Below, piece by piece: positions 17,238-25,590 of a stretch of 60,237 bases of DNA. Under the pieces are notes generated by a model, which was not told the DNA's origin, did no database searches, and saw only the letters and a program-made list of their open reading frames with translations. Location of the stretch: positions 1-60,237 of the forward strand of contig NZ_LIPN01000092.1 in NCBI RefSeq assembly GCF_001418325.1. Reading direction: 5' to 3'. Both the position numbers and the translations under genes were made by a program. Every line of letters starts with the position of its first letter. Position 1 is the stretch's first letter. Origin of the DNA: Streptomyces atriruber. GTDB taxonomy: Bacteria; Actinomycetota; Actinomycetes; Streptomycetales; Streptomycetaceae.

Positions 17238-17998
17238 CCGGAGCCCACCTCCTGGAACGCGCCGGTGCCCGCGCCCAGTTCGGCGGCGGCGCGACGGCCC
17301 AGGTAGCGGACCCGGTCGGCGCGGAAGGCCGCGGTGGCCCGGTTCAGTTGCTCGGGCGTGCCGATGTCGTGCCAGTCGCCCTCGATGACATGGCCCTCGA
17401 TGCGCTCGCCCTCGTCCCTGGCGCGGTCCAGCAGGGCGGGCATGTCGTCCCGGCCCCGGGTCGGCAGCAGCCGCCGCAGGGTGGGTTCGAGCACGTAGAT
17501 GCCTCCGCTGACGAGGAAGCTCAGCCGGGGCTTCTCGCGGAAGTCGGTCACCCGGTGGTCCTCGTCGAGTTCCACCACTCCGTGCGCGATGTCGATGTGC
17601 TGGCGGCTGAGCGCGACGGTGGCGGCGGCCTCCGACTTCTTGTGCCGGGTGATCAGGTCGGCGAAGTCGATGTCGGTGAGCAGGTCCGCGTTCATCACGA
17701 GGGTGGAGTCCTCGAAGGGCGGCAGCAGCGCGAGCGGTCCCGCCGTGCCCAGCGGCTCCTCCTCCAGGAAGAAGTCGAGTTCCAGGTCGGCCCAGCGGTT
17801 GCCGCCGAAGCTCGCCTCGATCATGTGGGCCTGGTGGCCGAGCGAGAGCGACACATGGGTGAAGCCGGCACTCTGCAACTGCGTCAGGATGATGTGCAGG
17901 ATCGGTATGCCGTCGATGGGTACGAGGGGTTTGGGGATGGTCAGGGTGTGCGGCCGCAACCGACGGCCCACACCTCCGGCCAGTACCACTGCTCTCAT
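17234..17998 (-). CDS. Sugar-1-phosphate nucleotidyltransferase
   Basis: The 254-residue protein has the NTP-binding signature VLAGGVGRRLRP at residues 6-17, followed by PKPLVPI (substrate phosphate), EEEPLGTAGPL and the metal Asp in MNADLL. It activates a sugar-1-phosphate to an NDP-sugar. The short length, without a left-handed helix domain, is typical of RmlA-short and mannose-1-phosphate guanylyltransferase-like enzymes. It is coupled by 4-bp overlaps to both neighbours. Confidence 0.9.
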   Translation of the reverse strand: MRAVVLAGGVGRRLRPHTLTIPKPLVPIDGIPILHIILTQLQSAGFTHVSLSLGHQAHMIEASFGGNRWADLELDFFLEEEPLGTAGPLALLPPFEDSTLVMNADLLTDIDFADLITRHKKSEAAATVALSRQHIDIAHGVVELDEDHRVTDFREKPRLSFLVSGGIYVLEPTLRRLLPTRGRDDMPALLDRARDEGERIEGHVIEGDWHDIGTPEQLNRATAAFRADRVRYLGRRAAAELGAGTGAFQEVGSG

Positions 17999-19077
17999 CG
18001 GGCCTTCTCCGTTTGCTTCCGGGCGGCGATCAGCGTGTGGTAGACGGTGTGGACCCGGTCGGCGACCGCGTCCCAGCCGAGTTCACGGCGCACCTTGTCG
18101 TGGCCGCGCTCTCCCATGGCACGGCGTTCGGACGGATCGGCGAGGAGCCGGTTGACCGCCTCGGCGACGGTCGGGGCGGTGGGGCGGACGAGCAGGCCGT
18201 CGCGTCCGTGGGCGACGATCTCCCCGCTGCCGAGGAAGGTGGACGCGACGACGGGTTTGCGGCAGGCCCACGCCTCCACGTACACGAGGGGGAAGAGGTC
18301 GACGGTGGAGGGCACGCACAGCAACTCGCAGGCGGCGAGGGCGCTGTGCTTGACGTCCTCGTCGACCATGCCGAGCTCGATGACGCGGCGGTCGGCGTGC
18401 CGGGCGAACTGTTCCGCGCAGTCGTCGTCCCAGCGGGGCCCCAGGAACACGAAGGTCGCGTCCGGGTGTTCCCGCCAGATCTGCTCGGTGGCCTCCAGGA
18501 GCGTCACGTAGCCCTTGGACCGCATCTTGCGCCCCAGGAAGAGCACCACAGGCCCTTCGATGCCGTTCTCGCGGCGGAACCGGTCGGGATCGGGGGTTCC
18601 CGGCAGATGCGGTCCCTGGCCGATGATGTGCAGTCGCCGTCCGTCGACACCGGCGTCGCGGAGCATGTCGCGCTCCGCCACGGACAGGGCGAAGACGGCG
18701 TCCGCGTGCCGGCATCCGTCGAGTACGGTCTCGCGGTCCGGCCAGACGTCGGGGGCGGACGCGGGGGTGACCGCGAACGGCACGCCCCAGGCGCGGGCGA
18801 AGTCCAGCCCGGTGGCGATGTCCTGCGGGTGGCAGGCGTCGATGGCGTGGACGAGGTCGGCCCGGTCGGTGTCGTCGGGCGTGGCGGGCAGCGGCTGGAT
18901 GCTCACGCCCGCGCTCCGCATGAACGTCGCGGTGTCCTCGTCGACCGGGTTCGAGTACACCCCGGCCTCCCAGCCGAGCCTGCTCATCGCCGCGGCGAGG
19001 TACTGCGTCATCAGTTCGGCCCCGGCACGGGCCGGGAAGTAGCCGCGGTGGACGTACCGTACGCGCACGCCGCTCAC
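17995..19077 (-). CDS. Glycosyltransferase family 4 (GT-B)
   Basis: The 360-residue protein has an N-terminal RYVHRGYFPARAGAELMTQYLA segment (GT4 acceptor domain). Its C-terminal donor domain has ALFLGRKMRSKGYVTLLEA-like and CVPSTVDLFPLVYVEAWACRKPVVAS stretches, the latter a GT4-type donor motif. GTG 19077 overlaps the SDR stop; the long open frame beyond it is antisense-like read-through. It likely transfers the sugar made by the adjacent genes to the cluster product or an intermediate. Confidence 0.9.
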   Translation of the reverse strand: MSGVRVRYVHRGYFPARAGAELMTQYLAAAMSRLGWEAGVYSNPVDEDTATFMRSAGVSIQPLPATPDDTDRADLVHAIDACHPQDIATGLDFARAWGVPFAVTPASAPDVWPDRETVLDGCRHADAVFALSVAERDMLRDAGVDGRRLHIIGQGPHLPGTPDPDRFRRENGIEGPVVLFLGRKMRSKGYVTLLEATEQIWREHPDATFVFLGPRWDDDCAEQFARHADRRVIELGMVDEDVKHSALAACELLCVPSTVDLFPLVYVEAWACRKPVVASTFLGSGEIVAHGRDGLLVRPTAPTVAEAVNRLLADPSERRAMGERGHDKVRRELGWDAVADRVHTVYHTLIAARKQTEKAR

Positions 19078-20057
19078 GCTCCGCTTCCGCGTGCCGTCAG
19101 GTCCCGGGCGTACCACTCGCAGGTGCGGCGCAGCCCCTCGGCGAGCGGTACCGCGGGGCGGTAGTCGGTCAGTTCGCGCAGCCGGGAGATGTCCGGCAGG
19201 CGCCGGGCCGGGGACAGCGGGGGCGCGGGGTGGACGTCGACGTCGGGGTGCCGGCCGAGGGCGTCGAAGACGTTCCGGGCGAGGTCCTCGATGAGGATCT
19301 CCTCCTGGTCGTTGCCGACGTTGACGAGCAGGGGCTCCTTGGTGGGCAGGGCGGTCAGCGCGGTGAGGGCGTCCACGGCGTCGTCGACGTAGCAGAACGC
19401 GCGTGTCTGGTCGGCGCCGTGGATCTCGAAGGGGTCCGCGCCGCCGAGCAGCCGCTCGATGAACTGCGGGATCACGTGGTCGTATCCCATGCGGGGGCCG
19501 TAGACGTTGTGGAAGCGCACCATGCGCAGGGCGAAGCCGTGGGTGCGCGCGTACGTGCGGCACAGGAGCTCGCCGGTGATCTTGCTGAAGCCGTACGAGG
19601 AGCGGGGCACCGTGAGGTCGGGGACCATCAGCGGCACGTCCTCCCCCGTGGGGACGGCCGCGATGCCCGCCTCGACGCTGCCCGCGTAGGCCTCGCTGGA
19701 CGAGGCGAAGCAGAGGGTGGCCCCGGTCAGCCCGGAGAACCAGTCGAGGAGGTGGACGGTGGTGAGCAGATTGGTGCGCAGCACCCGCCGGGGGTTGTCG
19801 TTGGACTCCGCGACACCGACGACGGCCGCCAGGTGGTAGACCTCGGCGAAGTCGTCCCCGAGCAGCCCGTCGGGCACGGGGGTGGTCAGGTCGTGCTCGA
19901 CGAGTTCGACGGAGCCGAGCAGCTCGGACAGTTCCCCGTCGGACCGGCCCCTGCTGAAGTCGTCGAGGAGGGTCACGTCACAGGTGGCGGCCAGGCGGCG
20001 GGCCAGGTGCAGACCGATGAAGCCCGCGCCTCCGGTGATCAGGATCTTCTTACGCAC
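19074..20057 (-). CDS. NAD-dependent nucleotide-sugar epimerase/dehydratase (SDR)
   Basis: The 327-residue extended SDR has TGGAGFIG (8-15), the catalytic S/T region ASSSEAY (118-124) and YGFSK (Y155, K159). RMVRFHNVYGPRM is the sugar-binding loop. It acts on an NDP-sugar as 4-epimerase, dehydratase or decarboxylase. Following a UDP-sugar dehydrogenase, a UDP-glucuronate decarboxylase or epimerase role is plausible. It overlaps the dehydrogenase by 8 bp. Confidence 0.9.
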   Translation of the reverse strand: MRKKILITGGAGFIGLHLARRLAATCDVTLLDDFSRGRSDGELSELLGSVELVEHDLTTPVPDGLLGDDFAEVYHLAAVVGVAESNDNPRRVLRTNLLTTVHLLDWFSGLTGATLCFASSSEAYAGSVEAGIAAVPTGEDVPLMVPDLTVPRSSYGFSKITGELLCRTYARTHGFALRMVRFHNVYGPRMGYDHVIPQFIERLLGGADPFEIHGADQTRAFCYVDDAVDALTALTALPTKEPLLVNVGNDQEEILIEDLARNVFDALGRHPDVDVHPAPPLSPARRLPDISRLRELTDYRPAVPLAEGLRRTCEWYARDLTARGSGA

Positions 20058-21354
20058 GGCCGAGCCTCATCGCCTTCGTCGAGGACGGGAGGACCCGCCA
20101 GGTGTCATAGACCAGGGCCGGGTCCGCCATGCGCGCCACCAGGTCGGCGGCGTCGATGTCGCCGTAGCCCGCGTGGTCGTTCAGGAGGATGGCCGCGTGC
20201 GCCCCGGTGAAGCCTTCGGTGAGGCCGACCGGCCGGACGCCCAGCGACTCGATGCGGGCCGCGGGCACCACGAAGTCGTGGCCGACGATTTCCTTGACCC
20301 GGCCCTTGAGGAACGGCAGCAGCCGCTCGTACGGAGCGCCGCGCAGGTCGTCGGTCTCGGGACGGCCCTTGTAGGCGAAGCCGGAGACCAGGATCGTGGC
20401 ATCGGCCGGGTCCTTGCCCTGCTCCCACAGCGCGGCCAGGACGCGTTCGCCGACCCGGCGCGGCATCGACTCGTTGAGCGTGCGCGCCGCGGTGATGACC
20501 TGCGGGGTGTGGTCGTGGGCGGCGACCGAGTACGCCAGCAGGTACGGGTCCTTGGTCAGGCAACTGCCGCCGACGAAGCCGGGCTTGTGCAGGGTGGGCC
20601 TGGGGTAGTCGAGGTTGGCGGAGTCGATGACCTCCCGCGCGTCCAGGCCGAGCTTCTCGGTGATGAGTGCGACCTCGTTGCCGAAGCCGTAGATCAGGTC
20701 GGTGTGGCAGTTGCACACCAGCTTGACCAGTTCGGCGCTCTCCAGCGAGGAGACGGGCACGACCTTGTCGGAGAGGGTGCCGAAGAACTCCGCCGCCCGC
20801 TTGCCCGCCTCGTCGCTCAGACCGCCGACGATCTGCGGCAGGGACAGCAGCTCCGCCAGTGCCTGGCCCTGGATGGTGCGCTCCGGGCAGTAGGCGAGCA
20901 GCGGTTCGGGGATCCGGTCGCCGAGGATGGGCAGCACCAGGCTCCGCGAGGTGCCCACCGGCACCGTGCTGCGCACGATGACCAGGGTCGTCTCGTCGAC
21001 GCCCGCCGCGATCGCCTCGGTGGCGGCCCGCAGATGGGTCAGGTCGGGTGTGGTGCCGCCGGCCTCGATCGGCGTGCCGACACAGATGATCACGACGGGC
21101 GGCAGCTGCTGCCCGCGGACGTCGGTGGTGACGCCGAAGGCACCGCTCGCGGCCGCGTCCCTGATCTCCTCCTCGACGCCCGGTTCGGCCAACTCGAGTA
21201 CGCCCCTGGCGAGTTCCTCCGCCACCTTGGGGTTGGTCTCGTAGCCGAGCACGCTTCTGCCCGTGGTCAGCAGCGCGGCGGTGAGTGTGACGCCGACATA
21301 GCCCTGCCCGACGACACACACGTCGTAGTCCTCGTACGGCCTGGTCGATGGCAT
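20050..21354 (-). CDS. UDP-sugar (glucose/HexNAc-type) 6-dehydrogenase
   Basis: The 434-residue protein has the N-terminal NAD fold VCVVGQGYVGVTL, a VGTP segment, VRSTVPVGT, CPERTIQGQA and the catalytic Cys in GFVGGSCLTKDP (C265). These are signatures of the UDP-glucose/GDP-mannose dehydrogenase family, which oxidises C6 of an NDP-sugar to a uronate in two steps. The EGQAL-like stretch after CPER suggests a WecC-type UDP-HexNAc enzyme. I use ATG 21354 rather than 21360 because AGGGAG lies eight bases upstream of it. It is 44 bp after the creatininase-like gene. Confidence 0.9.
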   Translation of the reverse strand: MPSTRPYEDYDVCVVGQGYVGVTLTAALLTTGRSVLGYETNPKVAEELARGVLELAEPGVEEEIRDAAASGAFGVTTDVRGQQLPPVVIICVGTPIEAGGTTPDLTHLRAATEAIAAGVDETTLVIVRSTVPVGTSRSLVLPILGDRIPEPLLAYCPERTIQGQALAELLSLPQIVGGLSDEAGKRAAEFFGTLSDKVVPVSSLESAELVKLVCNCHTDLIYGFGNEVALITEKLGLDAREVIDSANLDYPRPTLHKPGFVGGSCLTKDPYLLAYSVAAHDHTPQVITAARTLNESMPRRVGERVLAALWEQGKDPADATILVSGFAYKGRPETDDLRGAPYERLLPFLKGRVKEIVGHDFVVPAARIESLGVRPVGLTEGFTGAHAAILLNDHAGYGDIDAADLVARMADPALVYDTWRVLPSSTKAMRLGRA

Positions 21355-21398
21355 TGACATAGCTCCCTGGAGGTGGCGTGGGACGGTGGAGTCGGTGC

Positions 21399-22184
21399 TC
21401 AGGTGCTCATGGGGGAGGCGTCCCGGGGCGGCTTGCCGAGGAGGTCCACGACGCCGTCGACCAGGTGCCAGAACAGCCGCTCCCCCAGTTCCGCGGAGGC
21501 GCCGACGGCGGAGGACAGCACGCCCCGGTCGGAGATCGCGTCCACGTCGACGGGGTGCCGGTACACGCCGGCGGGCGGCGGTGAGTCATGGCTGGGGCGT
21601 TCCGCCCGGACGACGTCCGGGCGGAGATACATCATCAGGCTGGTCTCGGTCAGCCCCGCGTGCTCCGCGTGCCATCCCGGGAAGTGCGGGATGTGCTCGC
21701 CGAGCCAGTCGTCGGAGACCAGGCTCCACCAGCTGAACGCGAGCACCTCGGTGTCGGGGAACAGGATGTCCTGGGCGCAGCCGTCGATCGCCTCGAAGAG
21801 CAGGCCCTCGTTCTCGTAGTGCCCGTTGATCACGACGAGCCGGGCGGGATCGAGGCGGGCGAGGGACGTCAGACAGTCCGTCAGGTAGTCGATGAAGGTG
21901 GCGCCGCCGATGTGCACGGTGCCCGGGAAGTGCAGTCCGCCACCGCTCTGCGGCAGCGACCTGGCCGAGACCGGCTGACCGGGCAGCAGCAGACCGCCCG
22001 CCTCCGTGACCACCTGCCGGGCCAGGGCGTCCGGAATGTCCATGTCGACCGACAGCGGGAGATGCGGCCCGTGCTGCTCCAGCCCTCCCACCGGCCACAC
22101 CAAGGTGGCGCCGTCCATGGCCCGCTGCACCTGCCCGCTGGTCAGGTCGCCGTAGCGGGGTACGTTCGTGGTGCGTTGCCGCAT
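21399..22184 (-). CDS. Creatininase-family cyclic-amide hydrolase
   Basis: The 261-residue protein has the metal motif GGLEQHGPHLPLSVDMDI (E, H, H, D), NGHYENEGLL and HAEHAGLTETSLMMYLRPD, the family's metal and substrate sites. Creatininase relatives hydrolyse cyclic amides or formamides (creatinine, FAPy nucleotides, mycofactocin precursor). ATG 22184 with GAGGTGAA upstream is preferred over GTG 22193. The neighbouring nucleobase-like enzymes suggest it opens a heterocyclic ring made in the pathway. The substrate is not known. Confidence 0.86.
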   Translation of the reverse strand: MRQRTTNVPRYGDLTSGQVQRAMDGATLVWPVGGLEQHGPHLPLSVDMDIPDALARQVVTEAGGLLLPGQPVSARSLPQSGGGLHFPGTVHIGGATFIDYLTDCLTSLARLDPARLVVINGHYENEGLLFEAIDGCAQDILFPDTEVLAFSWWSLVSDDWLGEHIPHFPGWHAEHAGLTETSLMMYLRPDVVRAERPSHDSPPPAGVYRHPVDVDAISDRGVLSSAVGASAELGERLFWHLVDGVVDLLGKPPRDASPMST

Positions 22185-22194
22185 CTCGTTCACC

Positions 22195-23139
22195 TCATGA
22201 CCCCTTGATGCTCCGTCCCACCAGGTCCGCCACCGTGCCGCCGCGCGAGGCCAGCCAGTCGTCGAAGCCCTGGCGGATGTCGCGGAGCGTGGTGTGCATG
22301 TTCCGGTGCAGCACCGTGTAGACCTGCACGGCATGGGCTCCCACGCTCAGGTACTCCGCCACGTCCGTGGCGTCCTTGACCCCGCCGCTCGCCATGACGG
22401 GCACGGTCAGCCCGTCTCGGCGCAGGCCGAAGATCTCGGCGAGTACGAGCGGTTTGATGCCGGGCCCCGAGTAGCCGAAGGCTCCGCCCAGGCGCACCTC
22501 ACCGGTGTCGGCGTCGACGGCCAGGCCGGAGATGGTGTCGCTCAGGGTGAGCGCGTCCGCGCCCGAGGCCGTGGCCGCGTCGATGCGCTCGCGCACCCGC
22601 TCCCCGATCGCCAGCTTGACGCTGAACGGCACCGAGGTGCGGCGCCGTACCGCCTCGGTGTACGCGGCGACGCGCTCCGGAGTGTCCGTCAGGCCGCCTT
22701 CGTCCTCGTTCAGGCACGAGATGCCGAGTTCGAGGGCGCTGCTGCCCGCTTCGGTCACGCGCTCGGCCAGATCGGCGAGTTCGGCCGGGGAGTCGGCGTG
22801 CACGGAGGTGATCACCGGCAGCTCGTCGTCGGCGAACCGGCGCAGCATCGCACACCAGTCGTCGACGGAGCGACGGGAGTACGTGGTGCTGTTCAGCATG
22901 CCGGTGGGCAGGCGGAGCAGGCGTTCGTTGCCCGGGGGGCCGGGGCTCGGGTGGATGGTCTTGGTGACCACGGCGCCCGCTCCGCCGTCAAGGAGACGAC
23001 GGATGTTGCGTTCCTGGTCGGTGAGGAGGCCGGAGCCCACGACGACGGGGGACTTCAGGCGCAGCCCGAGGACCTCCACCGGTGCGGGCAGCGTGTCGGA
23101 GCCCTCGGGCGGGGTTCCGCCGCCCTTGGCGGCCGTCAC
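22195..23139 (-). CDS. Dihydroorotate/dihydropyrimidine dehydrogenase-like flavoprotein
   Basis: The 314-residue FMN TIM barrel has VVVGSGLLTDQERNIRRL, KTIHPSPGP, a GISCLNEDEGG loop where DHODs have NxSCPN, VKLAIGERV, and the FMN-phosphate loops MASGGVKDATD and VGAHAVQVYT. Class 1 DHODs and PreA reduce or oxidise the 5,6 bond of pyrimidines. The start GTG overlaps the previous stop (GTGA). The changed catalytic loop (CLN instead of CPN) suggests a non-standard substrate. The housekeeping pyrD of Streptomyces is usually elsewhere, so this is a pathway copy. Confidence 0.85.
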   Translation of the reverse strand: MTAAKGGGTPPEGSDTLPAPVEVLGLRLKSPVVVGSGLLTDQERNIRRLLDGGAGAVVTKTIHPSPGPPGNERLLRLPTGMLNSTTYSRRSVDDWCAMLRRFADDELPVITSVHADSPAELADLAERVTEAGSSALELGISCLNEDEGGLTDTPERVAAYTEAVRRRTSVPFSVKLAIGERVRERIDAATASGADALTLSDTISGLAVDADTGEVRLGGAFGYSGPGIKPLVLAEIFGLRRDGLTVPVMASGGVKDATDVAEYLSVGAHAVQVYTVLHRNMHTTLRDIRQGFDDWLASRGGTVADLVGRSIKGS

Positions 23140-23681
23140 TTCGACATCACGGCTTCCTGGCCCAGCTTCTCCAGCAGCCGGAGCAGTTCGACGGGGTGGG
23201 CCTGCGCCTCCACCAGGTCGAAGACGGTGACGTCGGCGACGGAGGGCAGCCCGCGCAGCAGGTGGCTCGCGTTGGCCGCCAGCGGCAGCGGGGTGACGAC
23301 GACGATGGGCTTGCCGAGACCCGAGGCCCAGCCGAGTTCGACATGGGTGCCGTCGGTGCGCATCAGTTCACCGGCGGCGTCCACCGGGAGCACCGGTACG
23401 AACACGTCGCAGCGGCGCATCCAGCCGAAGTCGCGCACGCTGACCTGATCCGGCGAGAAGTTCGGTGTGTCGACGCCGAACTTCTCGGCCACGTGGGCGG
23501 AGAAGACCGTGCCGTGCGCGGCCGAGACGGCGGCGATGATGTCGCCGATCGCGTGCTGCAGCGGCTGATGGAACCCGTCGTCACGGATTGCGTGCTGGAT
23601 GGGTCCGCCGACGAAGACGTTGACTCCGGTCAGGTCTATGCCGTCCGTACCGTCGACGCGGACCACCGTGCTGTCACTCAT
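23136..23681 (-). CDS. Nucleoside 2-deoxyribosyltransferase / MilB-like N-glycosidase fold
   Basis: This 181-residue protein has the family layout: NVFVGGPIQHA near the N-terminus, RDFGWMRRCDVFVPVLP (D84, D92) and THVELGWASGLGKPI with the nucleophile-type Glu (E115). Members exchange or hydrolyse the N-glycosidic bond of (deoxy)nucleosides or nucleotides. MilB and BlsM, which release the base from CMP, belong to this fold and act in nucleoside-antibiotic pathways. ATG 23681 overlaps the aldehyde dehydrogenase stop. It may supply a free pyrimidine to the flavoprotein next door; this is inference. Confidence 0.8.
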   Translation of the reverse strand: MSDSTVVRVDGTDGIDLTGVNVFVGGPIQHAIRDDGFHQPLQHAIGDIIAAVSAAHGTVFSAHVAEKFGVDTPNFSPDQVSVRDFGWMRRCDVFVPVLPVDAAGELMRTDGTHVELGWASGLGKPIVVVTPLPLAANASHLLRGLPSVADVTVFDLVEAQAHPVELLRLLEKLGQEAVMSK

Positions 23682-25105
23682 GACATCTCCCGATCTGCTT
23701 GGCGAAGCGCGATGTGATGCACCTTGAGCTGCGTGTACTCGTTCAGACCCCACGCGCCGTACTCGACGCCGATCCCGGAGTGCCGGTGACCGCCGAACGG
23801 CACGTCGTGCCGCAGGTCGCCGTGGGTGTTGATCCACACGGTTCCGCACTCCGGTCGCCCGGCCAGGTCCCGCGCCCGGTCCTCGTCGCCCCAGAAGGAG
23901 CAGCCGAGGCCGTGGGGCGAGGCGTTGACCCGGGCGATCACCCGCTCCACGTCGTCGTAGGGGATGACGGGGACCACCGGGCCGAACTGCTCTTCCTCTT
24001 CGAGGCGGCTGCCGGGCGGAAGGTCGGTGACGACGGTGGGGGGATAGAAGTGTCCTGGCCTGTCCAGGATCCGCCCACCGGCCAGGACCCCGGCCCCCGC
24101 TCGCACGGCCTCGTCGACCAGGCCCGCGACCCGTTCCAGCTGGGCCCTGCTGACGAGCGGACCGTACTCGGTGGCCGGATCGAGCCCGTCCCCCACGACG
24201 GCCGCGTTCGCCGACTCCGCCAGCGCCGCCGCGAGTTGGCGGTACTGGGCGCGGGGCGCGTAGACGCGCTTGACCGCGGCGCAGAACTGTCCGCTGTTGG
24301 TCATGGACCTGGTGAACAGTTCCTGGGCGACGGACCGGACGTCCGTGCCGGGCAGGACGACGGCCGGGTCGTTGCCGCCGAGTTCCAGCACCACCCGTTT
24401 GAGGTCGGCCGCGGCCTGCCGGGCGATGGCGAGGCCCGCGGCGACCGAGCCGGTGAAGGAGACCATCCGGACCGCCGGGTGGACGGTCAGCCGGGCGCCC
24501 AGCTCGACGTCGCCGTCCACGACCGCGAACGTGCCGGTGGGCAGGACCTTGCCCAGGATGCGGCCCATCATCAGGCTGGACAGCGGCGTGTCCGGCGATG
24601 GCTTGAGGACCACGGTGTTGCCGGCGAGGAGCGCGGGGGCGATCTTGCAGACGGCCAGCAGGACGGGGTAGTTGGAGGGCGCGATCGCGGCGACCACGCC
24701 GTGGGGCACGCGTTCCAGGCCGACGCGGGCGGCCGGTTCGTCGACGAGCCGCTCCGGGGCGAGTTCCAGCCGCGCGGTGTGGGCGAACCAGTCGGCGGCC
24801 AGGGCGACTTCGGCCCTGGCGTGCTTCAGGGGCTTGCCCTGCTCCCTGGTGAGCAGTTCGGCCATCGGTTCCACCGCGGCCAGCAGGGCGCGGTGACACG
24901 AACGGAGCCGCTCACGGCGTTCCTCCGAGGGGGTCGCCGACCAGCCGGGGAAGGCGCGGGCCGCGTTGTCCACCACGGTGTCGAGCTCTTCGGGTGTGCA
25001 CCCCGGAGCCTCGGCGAACACCTCGCCGAGCGCCGGGTTCTCGACCGGCGTCGGTCCGTACCGCACGGCGTCGCGGAGTGCGCGTTGATCAACAGATGAA
25101 GACAT
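23678..25105 (-). CDS. NAD(P)-dependent aldehyde dehydrogenase
   Basis: The 475-residue protein carries the ALDH active site: N144 in APSNYPV, K168 in VVLKPSP, FTGSVAAG, E241 in LELGGND and the nucleophile C275 in SGQFCAA. It oxidises an aldehyde to an acid (or an acyl intermediate). It heads the 15-gene operon and is followed by an ATGA overlap. ATG 25105 has no strong Shine-Dalgarno nearby; the leader upstream has purine-rich repeats. It may act after the alcohol dehydrogenase at 10130, or on a semialdehyde. Confidence 0.92.
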   Translation of the reverse strand: MSSSVDQRALRDAVRYGPTPVENPALGEVFAEAPGCTPEELDTVVDNAARAFPGWSATPSEERRERLRSCHRALLAAVEPMAELLTREQGKPLKHARAEVALAADWFAHTARLELAPERLVDEPAARVGLERVPHGVVAAIAPSNYPVLLAVCKIAPALLAGNTVVLKPSPDTPLSSLMMGRILGKVLPTGTFAVVDGDVELGARLTVHPAVRMVSFTGSVAAGLAIARQAAADLKRVVLELGGNDPAVVLPGTDVRSVAQELFTRSMTNSGQFCAAVKRVYAPRAQYRQLAAALAESANAAVVGDGLDPATEYGPLVSRAQLERVAGLVDEAVRAGAGVLAGGRILDRPGHFYPPTVVTDLPPGSRLEEEEQFGPVVPVIPYDDVERVIARVNASPHGLGCSFWGDEDRARDLAGRPECGTVWINTHGDLRHDVPFGGHRHSGIGVEYGAWGLNEYTQLKVHHIALRQADREMS

Positions 25106-25590
25106 GGGTTCCCGTCACGAGGGGGTCGCGTAGGGGCGGTTGTCGACTGCTGAAGAGAGAGCGGTGCTGAGAGGGGAGCTGAAAAGCGGAGCAGCTGCGG
25201 AGAGGGAGATGCTGAAGGGAGAGCACTGCAACAGCCGCGGGCGGGCCGCCCCCGCGAGGCGGACCTCGTGGGTCGCCGTCCGGCATCCCGCTGCCGGAAC
25301 CGCGTACCTTCCGCCTGACCTACCGTGATCGATCCGGGCGGCCCGAAGAACAGTCTTGCCGGGACCCCGGTGATCGAACACCCCTACTTTGGGCTATGGT
25401 CATCCGGCTACTCCGAAAGCCCGGTCCGATGCGCATGGCGGGTGTGATGCGGTCCGGGAATCATCGTGCGCACGGGGGTGGCACCCCGCTCGGCAGGCCT
25501 GCGCCCGATGCTGAGCAGCACGGCATGCCGAAGCGCCGACCGGCGGGCGGCACCCGGACGGTCGGCGCACCTCGATGCGGCCCGCGGTCC
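25106..25590. other. Leader/promoter region of the 15-gene operon
   Basis: This 485-bp gap separates the aldehyde dehydrogenase start from the stop of the upstream condensation gene. It holds the CTG-purine repeat block at 25150-25223 and presumably the operon promoter. A 65-codon minus-strand frame here has no recognisable protein and no good start. I see no other gene. Confidence 0.5.
25150..25223. repeat. Five degenerate CTG+purine repeats in the operon leader
   Basis: Units begin with CTG at 25150, 25167, 25179, 25195 and 25212 and continue with A/G tracts such as CTGAAGAGAGAG and CTGAAGGGAGAG. On the transcribed strand they read as pyrimidine tracts ending in CAG. Spacing is 12-17 bp. 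They could bind a regulator or an RNA-binding protein; function unknown. Confidence 0.5.

Noticed and set aside
25089..25286. Minus-strand 65-codon frame in the operon leader as a leader peptide
   Set aside because: It overlaps the aldehyde dehydrogenase start, has no ribosome site and no sensible composition.
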